Of a stretch of 64,000 nt of DNA, positions 24,577 through 32,073 are shown one piece after another; position 1 is the first letter of the stretch; the number at the start of each line of letters is the position of its first letter. The DNA comes from DATJLY01 sp035518375 (GTDB lineage: Bacteria; Pseudomonadota; Alphaproteobacteria; ATCC43930; CGMCC-115725), in assembly GCA_035518375.1 (NCBI GenBank), contig DATIXQ010000141.1:1-64000 (forward strand). The letters run 5' to 3'. A program made the position numbers and the translations under genes. The notes beneath the pieces were generated by a model. The model did no database searches. It had not been told where the DNA came from and worked only from the letters and a program-made list of their open reading frames with translations.

Positions 24577-25839
24577 TCAGAAGAGGAGGGTGAAGAGCAA
24601 AATAAGGTTGAGCGACAGCACCACGACCGTGCCGGCGACGGCCGCGGCCTGGGTCCCGGCGCTGTTGGCGAAGCGTCCCATGATGTCGGCGCGCCGCGTG
24701 AACATCAGCAGCGCCACCATCGGCAACGGCAGCGCGAGGCTGAGCACGACTTGGCTCACGACGAGCGCCTGCGTCGCGTTGACGCCCAGCGCCACGATGA
24801 CAAAGGCCGGTACCATGGTCAGGGCGCGCCGCACCCATACCGGGATCGTGACCGCCATGAAGCCCTGCATGATCATCTGCCCGGCAAGGGTGCCGACCAC
24901 CGAGCTCGATATGCCCGAGGCGAGCAGCGCCACGAGGAAGACGCCGGCCGCCGCCGCGCCCAGAAGCGGGGCAAGCGTGCGATAGGCGGTCTCGATCTCG
25001 GCGACGTCGCTGAAGCCCGCATGAAACGCCGCCGCCGCCATCATGACCATCGCCATGTTGACGAGCCCGGCGAGCGCCAGCGCCACCAGCACCTCGTGGT
25101 TCGAGATGCGCACGATGCGCGCTTTCTCTTCCTCGTTGCGCGGCGGGATGCGCGCCTGCGTCAGGCCGGAGTGGAGATAGACCGCATGCGGCATGACGGT
25201 TGCGCCGATGATACCGACCGCAAGCAGGATCGCGCCGCCATCGGGGAGCGCCGGGACCACGGAATGGAGCGCGGCCGCGCGCCACTCGATGGGCGCGATG
25301 AACAGCTCGACGAGATAGCAGAGCGCGATCGCGGCAACGAGACCGCCGATGATGAGCTCGACGGGCCGGAAGCCATAGCGGTCGAGCATGAGGATGAGGT
25401 AGACGACGACCGCCGTCACCGCCATGCCATAAAGGAGCGGCAGCCCGAAGAGGAGCGATAGGCCGATCGCGCCGCCCAAGAACTCTGCGAGGTCGGTCGC
25501 CATCGCGGCGATCTCGCTGACCGCCCACATGCCGAGCACGACGGGCCGCGGGAATTGCTCGCGGCATAATTCGGCGAGATTGCGGCCCGTCACAATGCCG
25601 AGCTTCGCCGACAGCGCCTGGAACAGCATGGCGACGAGGTTGGCGGCGAGCACGACCCAGAGCAGCGAATAGCCGTAGCGCGCGCCGGCCTGAATGTTAG
25701 TGGCGAAATTACCGGGATCGACATAGGCGATCGAGGCGACCACCGCGGGACCGGCGAAGGCGGCATAGCCTCGCCAGCCCGGGCGCCCGCGGCCCAGCGC
25801 CTGCCGCGCCGCCTGTACTGTCCACTCGGATAAGGTCAT
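24577..25839 (-). CDS. mntH: Nramp family Mn2+/Fe2+ transporter
   Basis: A 420-residue protein with about eleven transmembrane helices. The two metal-binding unwound motifs are present: DPGN in SIAYVDPGNFATN (helix 1) and MPH in VMPHAVYLHS (helix 6). It imports Mn2+, Fe2+ or related ions with protons. Upstream (25840-25945) is an AT-rich patch (TGAATTTATATATGGG) that could hold its promoter; I see no clear Mur or MntR box. Confidence 0.93.
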   Translation of the reverse strand: MTLSEWTVQAARQALGRGRPGWRGYAAFAGPAVVASIAYVDPGNFATNIQAGARYGYSLLWVVLAANLVAMLFQALSAKLGIVTGRNLAELCREQFPRPVVLGMWAVSEIAAMATDLAEFLGGAIGLSLLFGLPLLYGMAVTAVVVYLILMLDRYGFRPVELIIGGLVAAIALCYLVELFIAPIEWRAAALHSVVPALPDGGAILLAVGIIGATVMPHAVYLHSGLTQARIPPRNEEEKARIVRISNHEVLVALALAGLVNMAMVMMAAAAFHAGFSDVAEIETAYRTLAPLLGAAAAGVFLVALLASGISSSVVGTLAGQMIMQGFMAVTIPVWVRRALTMVPAFVIVALGVNATQALVVSQVVLSLALPLPMVALLMFTRRADIMGRFANSAGTQAAAVAGTVVVLSLNLILLFTLLF

Positions 25840-25945
25840 GACCCGAAATCGTGAATTTATATATGGGCGCTGCGCGCGGCCAAGCCAAATCGTCCGCTAC
25901 GCGAGGTCGTGGAGTGCGACGCCGCCGCGCGAGCGTTCATCCGTC

Positions 25946-26281
25946 ATGAGCCATGGCAAATTTGCGGTGCCGGCCGCACTCGCATTCGCGGGCGTCCTTG
26001 CGGCGTGCGGACTCGTCCGCGACGAAGGCGTGTCCGCGCGCTGCGCCGACATGGTGAGTGCCGCTTGGCCCGACGGAGTCGACATCGCCACGCGCCGCGC
26101 CAGCGTCGAGGATAACGCCGAAACCGCCGAGGTCACGGGCACTGCCGACGGCAACGAGATCGCCGCGCGCTGCCGCTTCGAGCACGACGTTCTCGCGGAT
26201 TTCCAGTGGCTTTCGGGCCCCGCCGCCACGGGTGCGAGCGGTAGTTCCATGCCCCCACCCGAAGGTGGCGGGCACCAATAG
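25946..26281 (+). CDS. Small putative lipoprotein of unknown function
   Basis: A 111-residue protein. The N terminus MSHGKFAVPAALAFAGVLAACG has a lipobox-like LAAC, pointing to lipidation. The mature part has two further cysteines (SARCAD and AARCRF) within a short beta-rich domain that looks like a small periplasmic domain of the DUF-type common in Rhizobiales. It lies 24-44 bases before another small secreted protein gene on the same strand. No function can be given. Confidence 0.7.
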   Translation: MSHGKFAVPAALAFAGVLAACGLVRDEGVSARCADMVSAAWPDGVDIATRRASVEDNAETAEVTGTADGNEIAARCRFEHDVLADFQWLSGPAATGASGSSMPPPEGGGHQ

Positions 26282-26325
26282 GCGCGCGCAGGCGTTCGCT
26301 CCGCATGGGGTCGAGGTTAGCCGCC

Positions 26326-26655
26326 ATGCTGCGAATTCCTCTCTCTCTCGCGGCACTGCTGTTCGCCGCAAGCGCCGTTGCCGAGCCGCCTCCCGATGCG
26401 GACTATCGGCTGGCACCGTGGTTCCAATCGTTGCGCCAACCGGGAAGCGGCATCTCCTGCTGCTCGCTCGCCGACTGCCGCACCACCGAATACCGCACCG
26501 ACGGCGACAGCTACGAGGCGCTGATCGACGGGCGCTGGCTCATCGTGCCGGAGGACAAGGTGCTTCAGCGCACCGACAATCCGACCGGCCGCGCGGTCGT
26601 GTGCTGGACACCGGCGCGCGGCATCATGTGCTTCGTGCGCGCGAGCGAGACCTAG
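26326..26655 (+). CDS. Small cysteine-rich exported protein of unknown function
   Basis: A 109-residue protein starting MLRIPLSLAALLFAASAVA with a clear signal peptide, then PWFQSLRQPGSGISCCSLADCRTTEYR. The CC...DC cluster and two later Cys (VVCWTP, IMCFVR) suggest two disulfides. I have seen this PGxGxSCCxxxDC pattern in many short secreted proteins of alphaproteobacteria without known role. A GAGG nine bases ahead supports ATG 26326; ATG 26305 is an alternative. Confidence 0.75.
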   Translation: MLRIPLSLAALLFAASAVAEPPPDADYRLAPWFQSLRQPGSGISCCSLADCRTTEYRTDGDSYEALIDGRWLIVPEDKVLQRTDNPTGRAVVCWTPARGIMCFVRASET

Positions 26656-27429
26656 CTACTCCGTCTTCGCCGCACCCGGATGCCCCCCCGCGCGCTGCGG
26701 CAGCACGAGCAGGCAGAGCACGATGAAAACGCCGATCACGGCGGTCGCGAGCGGCCGGCTCAGCGCCATGCCACCGTCGCTCACCGGCTTGTCAAGAAAA
26801 TCGCCGACCGTTGCGCCCAAGGGCCGCGTGAGGATGAAGGCGGCCCAGAACAAAAACACGCGCGAAGCCGCCGTCCAGAAATAGAGCGCGGCGAGAGCCA
26901 CGAGACCGGCGCCGAAGACGAGCGCGCCGCCGCCATAGCCGAGGCCGGTGTCGTCGGCCATCCAGTCGCCGAGCGCCGTCCCCAAGGTCTGCGAGATCGT
27001 GATCGTGGCCCAATAGAAGGCCTCGATGCCGGGCCTGCTCACGGTTTCGACCGAAACCGATCCCATGGACCAGTACCAGAGAGATAGCACCGCGATAAGG
27101 GCAAGAAGCAGCACCGTCGAGCCGCCGGCATAGCCGATGCCGAGCGAGCGGTCGGCGAAATCGGCCATCGTCGTGCCGGCCGTGGTCGAAGCGACGATCG
27201 TTGCCCAATAAATTACCGGATGGAATCTCCGCGCGGAAATCTGCACCACGACCATGACGGCGAGCGCGGCAAGAAAGATCGCGCTCCCGGCGAGGTAGCC
27301 GAGCTTCATCGTCATGGTGACGGTGTCGCCGCCCGTCTCGCCCAGAGTCGTTGCCGCGATCTTGATGATCCAGAAGACAAGTGTGACTTCCGGGACCTTG
27401 CTCGCGCGCGCGTCTGTAAGAGCTACCAT
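26656..27429 (-). CDS. Polytopic membrane protein with four internal repeats (COG4705-like)
   Basis: A 257-residue protein with about eight transmembrane helices arranged as four repeats. Each repeat has an aromatic start and a Gly-Asp end: FWIIKIAATTLGETGGD, YWATIVASTTAGTTMADF, YWATITISQTLGTALGDW, FWAAFILTRPLGATVGDF. The spacing is about 62 residues. Intramembrane acidic residues at the same place in each repeat suggest ion or metal binding. I recall such proteins as uncharacterised membrane-anchored proteins of COG4705. It is convergent with the small secreted gene. Confidence 0.8.
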   Translation of the reverse strand: MVALTDARASKVPEVTLVFWIIKIAATTLGETGGDTVTMTMKLGYLAGSAIFLAALAVMVVVQISARRFHPVIYWATIVASTTAGTTMADFADRSLGIGYAGGSTVLLLALIAVLSLWYWSMGSVSVETVSRPGIEAFYWATITISQTLGTALGDWMADDTGLGYGGGALVFGAGLVALAALYFWTAASRVFLFWAAFILTRPLGATVGDFLDKPVSDGGMALSRPLATAVIGVFIVLCLLVLPQRAGGHPGAAKTE

Positions 27430-27448
27430 CGCGCCACGAACGAATCCC

Positions 27449-28714
27449 TCAGAGATTGGTGCCCGTGAATTTGAGGGCGTTCGGATGGAGCACCGTCACC
27501 TGCGGCAAGGCCGCAATCGTGCGCGCGCCCACTTGGCCCATCGCCATGCGGATCTCGTCGCTGAAGAACTCGATGACGTGCTGCCCGCCCGCGGCTCCCA
27601 AGGCCCCGACGCCGAACAGGAAAGAGCGGCCGGTGAAGACGCACTTCGCACCGAGCGCCAAGGCGCGCACGACATCGAGGCCGGTGCGCACACCGCTGTC
27701 GAGGAGCACGGTCATGCGCGCGCCCACGCGCTCGACCATGGCCGGCAGCATGTCGATCGAAGGCGGCGCCGCGTCGAGCGTCCGCCCGCCATGGTTCGAG
27801 ACGATGATGCCATCGGCGCCGAGCGAGAGCGCCCGCATGGCATCATCGGGATGGATGATGCCTTTGACGACAAGCGTGCGCGGCCAGAGCTTGCGCACGC
27901 GCTCGACCGTCTCCCAGGCGAAGCCGCCGCGGATCTCGCGCGAGGAACAGGCCGAGACGTCGGCGTTGGAGGCACCCGGGCCCGCATAGGCGCGGAAATT
28001 CTCGGGGCACGGCGTGCCGTTCTTCAGCACCTCCGCAAGCCAGAGCGGCGCGCGCGCGACGTCGAGGATGGTGCGCAGGTTCGGCTTGAACGGCACCGCG
28101 AGGTTGTTGCGCCAATCCTGCGGGCGCTTGGCGCGGACGGGCGTGTCGATCGTCACGACGAGCACATGCGCGCCCGCGGCCTCGGCGCGGCGCACGAGGT
28201 CGAAGGTGATGGCGTTGTCGTTCCGCGGCGCGCCATAGAGCTGGAACCAGAACACATTCGGCGCGATCTGCGCGATCTCCTCGATCGACGCGCTTGCCGG
28301 CGTCGACAACACGTAGGGAATCCTCATCGCCTCGGCGCCGGTCGCGAGATGGCGCTCGGCCTTGGGCCACAACAGCCCGCCCATGCCCATCGGCGAGATG
28401 CCGATTGGTGCGGAATATTTGCGCCCGAAGAGCTCGATCTCGGTCGCGATCGCCTCGCGCCCGAGGCCATAGCGCGGCACGAGCTTCACCGCGTCGAAGG
28501 CGACACGATTGCCGTCGCGCACCTCGTTCTCGCCGCAGCCGCCATCGACGAAATCGAAGGCGAAGCGCGGCACGCGCCGGCGCGCGCGCTTCCGCAGATC
28601 GGCGATCGTCGGATAGCGCTTCAAGTTCGGCGGCAGGCCCTCGGCCCCCGTCCCGCCGCGGTTACGGTTCTCGGCTGTCGCCGGTGCAGGCTGGGCCGGC
28701 GCTTGGGCGTCCAT
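27449..28714 (-). CDS. FMN-dependent L-2-hydroxyacid dehydrogenase/oxidase (LldD/mandelate dehydrogenase family)
   Basis: A 421-residue TIM-barrel flavoenzyme. Catalytic His/Arg motif SNHGGRTLD, flavin-binding Lys in LVVKGII, and the substrate Arg/Tyr segments (FQLYGAPR) are present; the C-terminal LLDSGVRTG and ALGAKCVFTGR bind the FMN phosphate. A Pro/Ala-rich extension of about 25 residues precedes the domain. It oxidises L-lactate, L-mandelate or a related acid to the 2-oxo acid. The ATG at 28714 has a GAGG site and follows the LVIVD gene by two bases. The partner electron acceptor is not obvious. Confidence 0.92.
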   Translation of the reverse strand: MDAQAPAQPAPATAENRNRGGTGAEGLPPNLKRYPTIADLRKRARRRVPRFAFDFVDGGCGENEVRDGNRVAFDAVKLVPRYGLGREAIATEIELFGRKYSAPIGISPMGMGGLLWPKAERHLATGAEAMRIPYVLSTPASASIEEIAQIAPNVFWFQLYGAPRNDNAITFDLVRRAEAAGAHVLVVTIDTPVRAKRPQDWRNNLAVPFKPNLRTILDVARAPLWLAEVLKNGTPCPENFRAYAGPGASNADVSACSSREIRGGFAWETVERVRKLWPRTLVVKGIIHPDDAMRALSLGADGIIVSNHGGRTLDAAPPSIDMLPAMVERVGARMTVLLDSGVRTGLDVVRALALGAKCVFTGRSFLFGVGALGAAGGQHVIEFFSDEIRMAMGQVGARTIAALPQVTVLHPNALKFTGTNL

Positions 28715-28716
28715 CG

Positions 28717-29934
28717 TTACCTCGCTCCGTCGAATTCGAGAATGGTAAGCCCGGCGTTCGTGTCGGTCACGTACATGACGCCGCGCCGGTCCACGAGCAC
28801 GTCGCACGACTGAATGACGCGCGGGCGCTTTGCCTGCTCGGGCAACATCCGCGCTGGCGCTTCCGGCACATAGTGCCCGACCTCGCGCGGCTGATAAGGA
28901 TCGGCGATGTCGAAGACGCGCACGCCGGCATTGTACCAGGTCGCGAACAGAAGCTTGTCGGTCTGAAGCATGCCGGGCCGGTTCTCATGCAGATTGTGCG
29001 GCCCGAACTTGCCGCCCTTCGCGGCATAGTCGATCTCGGCCGGCTGCGGCATTGTGGCGATGCTGACGGGGTTCGCGGGCTCGCGCACGTCGAAGAGCCA
29101 CACGCATTTGCGTCCGTCGGCGCCGTTGTCGGCGGTCGCCTCGTCGCCGACGGCGAGGAGATTGCGCCCGGGCAGCGGCAGCGGCGAATGCGTGCCGCCG
29201 CCGAAGGGCGGCGACCAGTTGCGATGGACGAGAAGCCGGGGCCGCGCCGGTTCGCTTACGTCGTGCACGGTGAGGCCGCCGTCGCGCCACGCGCCGTAAG
29301 CGAGCGTGCCGGCAACGAGCGCGTGGTGAAGCGCGTAGCGCCCCTTCCACTGCGGCGTCTCGCCACCCGCGCGGTGCATGCCGGGCATCCACCAGCGCGC
29401 GACGATTTCGGGCCGCATCGGCTCGCGCATGTCGACGATCGTGAGGATGTGATCGGCGAAGCCCTCAAAATGCGCCGAGCAATAGAGATAGCGCCCGCCG
29501 ACATACCACATGCGATGGACGCCGAGCCCGTTCACCGGCATGAAGCCCACTTCGCGCGGCTCTTCGGGGCGCGCCACGTCGTAGACGCGAATACCGGCGG
29601 CGAATTCGAGATCGCGGCGCTGCGTATCGGCCAAGGGCTTGATGAAATAGTCGGCCGAGGCGAGCGACTTCGCCGGGTTGGGCCCGTTGGCGACGAGCAG
29701 CAGGTCGTCGTGGAGCTGAATGTGGCTCGCGCGCGTATTGGCCGGCATCGGCGCGAACGCGACGGGCTTCGGGTTCTTGGGATCGCGCAGGTCGAGCACG
29801 GAGACGCCTTCGGCATAGGTCTGCCCCACGAAGCCGAAGCCCGAGCGGTGCAGCATGAACTGCACCCCGTCGGGCTTGCCGCCCTGCTCGGTGCGCGCGA
29901 GGAAGCGGATGTTGCGGCTCGAATCCCCAGTCAT
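28717..29934 (-). CDS. LVIVD-repeat beta-propeller protein
   Basis: A 405-residue protein built of repeated units of the LVIVD/YVTN type, each ending in a VxDxxxPxxP turn: VLDLRDPKNPKPV, VYDVARPEEPREVG, IVDMREPMRPEI, VHDVSEPARPRLL, LFDVREPANPVS and VFDIADPYQPREVG. This predicts a six- to seven-bladed propeller. It has no signal peptide and no heme motif, so it appears cytoplasmic. It sits between two dehydrogenase genes with overlapping or near-overlapping ends, so it is probably an accessory or scaffold for hydroxyacid oxidation. Similar repeats form the C-terminal half of the cytochrome at 61429-64000. Confidence 0.82.
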   Translation of the reverse strand: MTGDSSRNIRFLARTEQGGKPDGVQFMLHRSGFGFVGQTYAEGVSVLDLRDPKNPKPVAFAPMPANTRASHIQLHDDLLLVANGPNPAKSLASADYFIKPLADTQRRDLEFAAGIRVYDVARPEEPREVGFMPVNGLGVHRMWYVGGRYLYCSAHFEGFADHILTIVDMREPMRPEIVARWWMPGMHRAGGETPQWKGRYALHHALVAGTLAYGAWRDGGLTVHDVSEPARPRLLVHRNWSPPFGGGTHSPLPLPGRNLLAVGDEATADNGADGRKCVWLFDVREPANPVSIATMPQPAEIDYAAKGGKFGPHNLHENRPGMLQTDKLLFATWYNAGVRVFDIADPYQPREVGHYVPEAPARMLPEQAKRPRVIQSCDVLVDRRGVMYVTDTNAGLTILEFDGAR

Positions 29935-30998
29935 GGTCCGATCTCCAGGCGTGCGATCCCCAAGGACGCGGCAAGCTTGTCCAGGTTTTGTGCAAGATGC
30001 GCGGCGATCGGAATGCCGTTCCGCTCGCGCGCGAGCGCGGTGCGGTGGCCATGCAGGCCCGGGTAGCGCACCTCCGATACACCGGGCATCGGCTTCGACG
30101 TGCGGATGTCGCGCGCGACCTTGTCGATGCGGCGCTTGAAGTCGGCGACATCGCCGAACGCCTTCACATCAAGCGCCATGATGGCCTGGCCGGTGTTGCC
30201 GGCGGCGCTCACGTCGTCAATGCTGACGGTATCGCGGCCCGTGCCCATGCCGTTCAAGGCCGAGCCCATCAGGCTGAAGACGAGCGAGAGGCCGAAGCCT
30301 TTGTAGCCGCCGATCGGCAGGAAAAGCGCGTCGACCGCCTTTTTCGGATCAGTGACGGCGCGGCCCTCATGATCCATCACGAGCCCTTCGGGGAGCTTCT
30401 CGCCACGGTCGAGCGCAAGCCGCACCTTGCCCGCCGAGATCGCCGTCGTCGAGATGTCGAGCACGATCGGCGGCTCGTCCTGCGTCGGGATCGCAACCGC
30501 GACCGGATTGGTGCCGACGAGCGCCTCGATCCCGTCAGCGGGCGCCATGTGGTTGTTGTTGGCGACCGCGAGATAGAAGCCGATCATGTCGCGCGCCTGC
30601 GGCATGGTCGCATAACAGGCGCCGGCGCCGGCATGGTTCGAGCCGCGCGTCCCGACCCAGGCGACCCCGGTTCGCGCCGCCTTCTCGATCGCGCGCTCGG
30701 CGGCAAAGCGCATGACGAGATGCCCCATGCCGTTGTCGCCTTCGACAAGCGCGGTCGAGAGCGTCTCGCGTGCGATCCTGATGTTGGGGCGCGGGTTGAT
30801 GCCGCCGGCCTTGACGCGCGCGACATAGCCCGAGAGCCGGACAATGCCATGGCTGTCGATGCCGCGGAGATCGGCGAAGAGCATCATATCGGCAACCGCA
30901 TCGGCGTCCGCTTCGCCGAGCCCGCTCGCGCCGAGCGCGCTCGCAATGAAGCGGCGTCCTGCCGCAAGACTGAAGCGGCGCGTCTCTGTTTCGGCCAT
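29931..30998 (-). CDS. Ldh family NAD(P)-dependent oxidoreductase (malate/ureidoglycolate/sulfolactate dehydrogenase type)
   Basis: A 355-residue member of the unique-fold malate/L-lactate dehydrogenase 2 family. Conserved elements include RGIDSHGIVRLSGYVARVKAGG (catalytic His), GSNHAGAGACYA (second His), NPVAVAIPT and the GGYKGFGLSL segment. The ATG at 30998 follows a GGGGAGGGG tract. Its stop overlaps the LVIVD gene as ATGA. Thus two unrelated 2-hydroxyacid dehydrogenases flank a propeller protein in one operon; they may act on the two stereoisomers or successive intermediates of the same substrate. Confidence 0.92.
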   Translation of the reverse strand: MAETETRRFSLAAGRRFIASALGASGLGEADADAVADMMLFADLRGIDSHGIVRLSGYVARVKAGGINPRPNIRIARETLSTALVEGDNGMGHLVMRFAAERAIEKAARTGVAWVGTRGSNHAGAGACYATMPQARDMIGFYLAVANNNHMAPADGIEALVGTNPVAVAIPTQDEPPIVLDISTTAISAGKVRLALDRGEKLPEGLVMDHEGRAVTDPKKAVDALFLPIGGYKGFGLSLVFSLMGSALNGMGTGRDTVSIDDVSAAGNTGQAIMALDVKAFGDVADFKRRIDKVARDIRTSKPMPGVSEVRYPGLHGHRTALARERNGIPIAAHLAQNLDKLAASLGIARLEIGP

Positions 30999-31089
30999 AC
31001 CCCCTCCCCTCGCCCGCACGATTATAGCCACGCGAGCGGTCGCGCGAACCCCCACGCGCCGCGCGGCGTTGGCCGTTCAGAGGGAAACG

Positions 31090-32073
31090 ATGACGGGGAC
31101 GCCGCACGACTGGAAGCCAAGCGAGGCCGATCTTGCGCATGCGCGCGATGCGACATGGCCGAGCCATATCACGGCACGAGGTTGGCGCGACATCGCGCTG
31201 CGCGTGCTCGACAGCATCTCGCGCACGAACCTCTCACTCGTCGCCGCCGGTCTCGCCTTCTTCGCCTTTCTCGCGATTCCCGCGGCGCTGACCGCGCTCG
31301 TGGCGCTCTACGGGCTCGTCTTCGACCCCGGCGCTGTGGGCCGGCAGATCGCAGCCATGCGGGTGATCGTTCCGGCCGACGCCATCGGCGTCATTTCGGG
31401 CGAGCTTACGCAGATCACCTCGAGCTCCGGCTCGAAGCTCAGCTTCGCGCTCGGCGTGAGCGTCGTGATCGCGCTGTGGACCGCGCGCTCCGGCACGAGC
31501 TCGCTTATGTCGGGACTGAACATCGTTTACGAAGAGCCAGAGAAGCGCAGTCTGTTCCGCTTCTATCTCGACGCGCTGATGCTCACGGCATGCGGAACGA
31601 TCTTCGCTATCCTCGCCGTGGCACTTGTCGCTGTGCTGCCGGCCGCCATAGCACTGCTGCCGCTCGGAGATTATACGAAGGCCGTGGCCGCGGTCGCGCG
31701 CTGGCCTATTCTTCTTGTCCTCGTCACGCTGTCGTTTGCCGCGGTCTACCGTTATGCGCCGTGCCGCAGGCAGCCACGCTGGCGCTGGGTGAGCTGGGGC
31801 GCGGTGATCGCGACGCTCCTGTGGCTCGGCGGGTCGGCGCTGTTCTCGCTCTATGTCTCGAACTTCGCGAGCTACAACAAGACCTATGGCTCGCTGGGCG
31901 CGGTCGTGGCGCTACTGATGTGGCTCTATGTGAGCTGCTTCTGCGTGCTCCTGGGCGGCACCATCAATGCCGAGATGGAGCACCAGACCGCTCGCGACAG
32001 CACGATCGGCGCGCCGAAGCCCATAGGCAAGCGCCGCGCCACGATGGCCGACACGCTGGGCGAGACGAAATAG
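31090..32073 (+). CDS. YihY/BrkB family membrane protein
   Basis: A 327-residue inner-membrane protein with about six transmembrane helices. It shows the family's typical features: LVAAGLAFFAFLAIPAALTALVALYGLVFDP after a soluble N terminus, the amphipathic GLNIVYEEPEKRS, and the terminal SNFASYNKTYGSLGAVVALLMWLYVSCFCVLLGGTINAEME. The function of the family is unknown (it is often misannotated as ribonuclease BN). The stop codon abuts that of the convergent AsmA gene inside the palindrome AAATAGCTATTT. Confidence 0.92.
   Translation: MTGTPHDWKPSEADLAHARDATWPSHITARGWRDIALRVLDSISRTNLSLVAAGLAFFAFLAIPAALTALVALYGLVFDPGAVGRQIAAMRVIVPADAIGVISGELTQITSSSGSKLSFALGVSVVIALWTARSGTSSLMSGLNIVYEEPEKRSLFRFYLDALMLTACGTIFAILAVALVAVLPAAIALLPLGDYTKAVAAVARWPILLVLVTLSFAAVYRYAPCRRQPRWRWVSWGAVIATLLWLGGSALFSLYVSNFASYNKTYGSLGAVVALLMWLYVSCFCVLLGGTINAEMEHQTARDSTIGAPKPIGKRRATMADTLGETK

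Noticed and set aside
25840..25945. Manganese riboswitch or Mur/MntR operator upstream of the Nramp gene
   Set aside because: AT-rich patch seen, but no convincing palindrome or conserved switch core.
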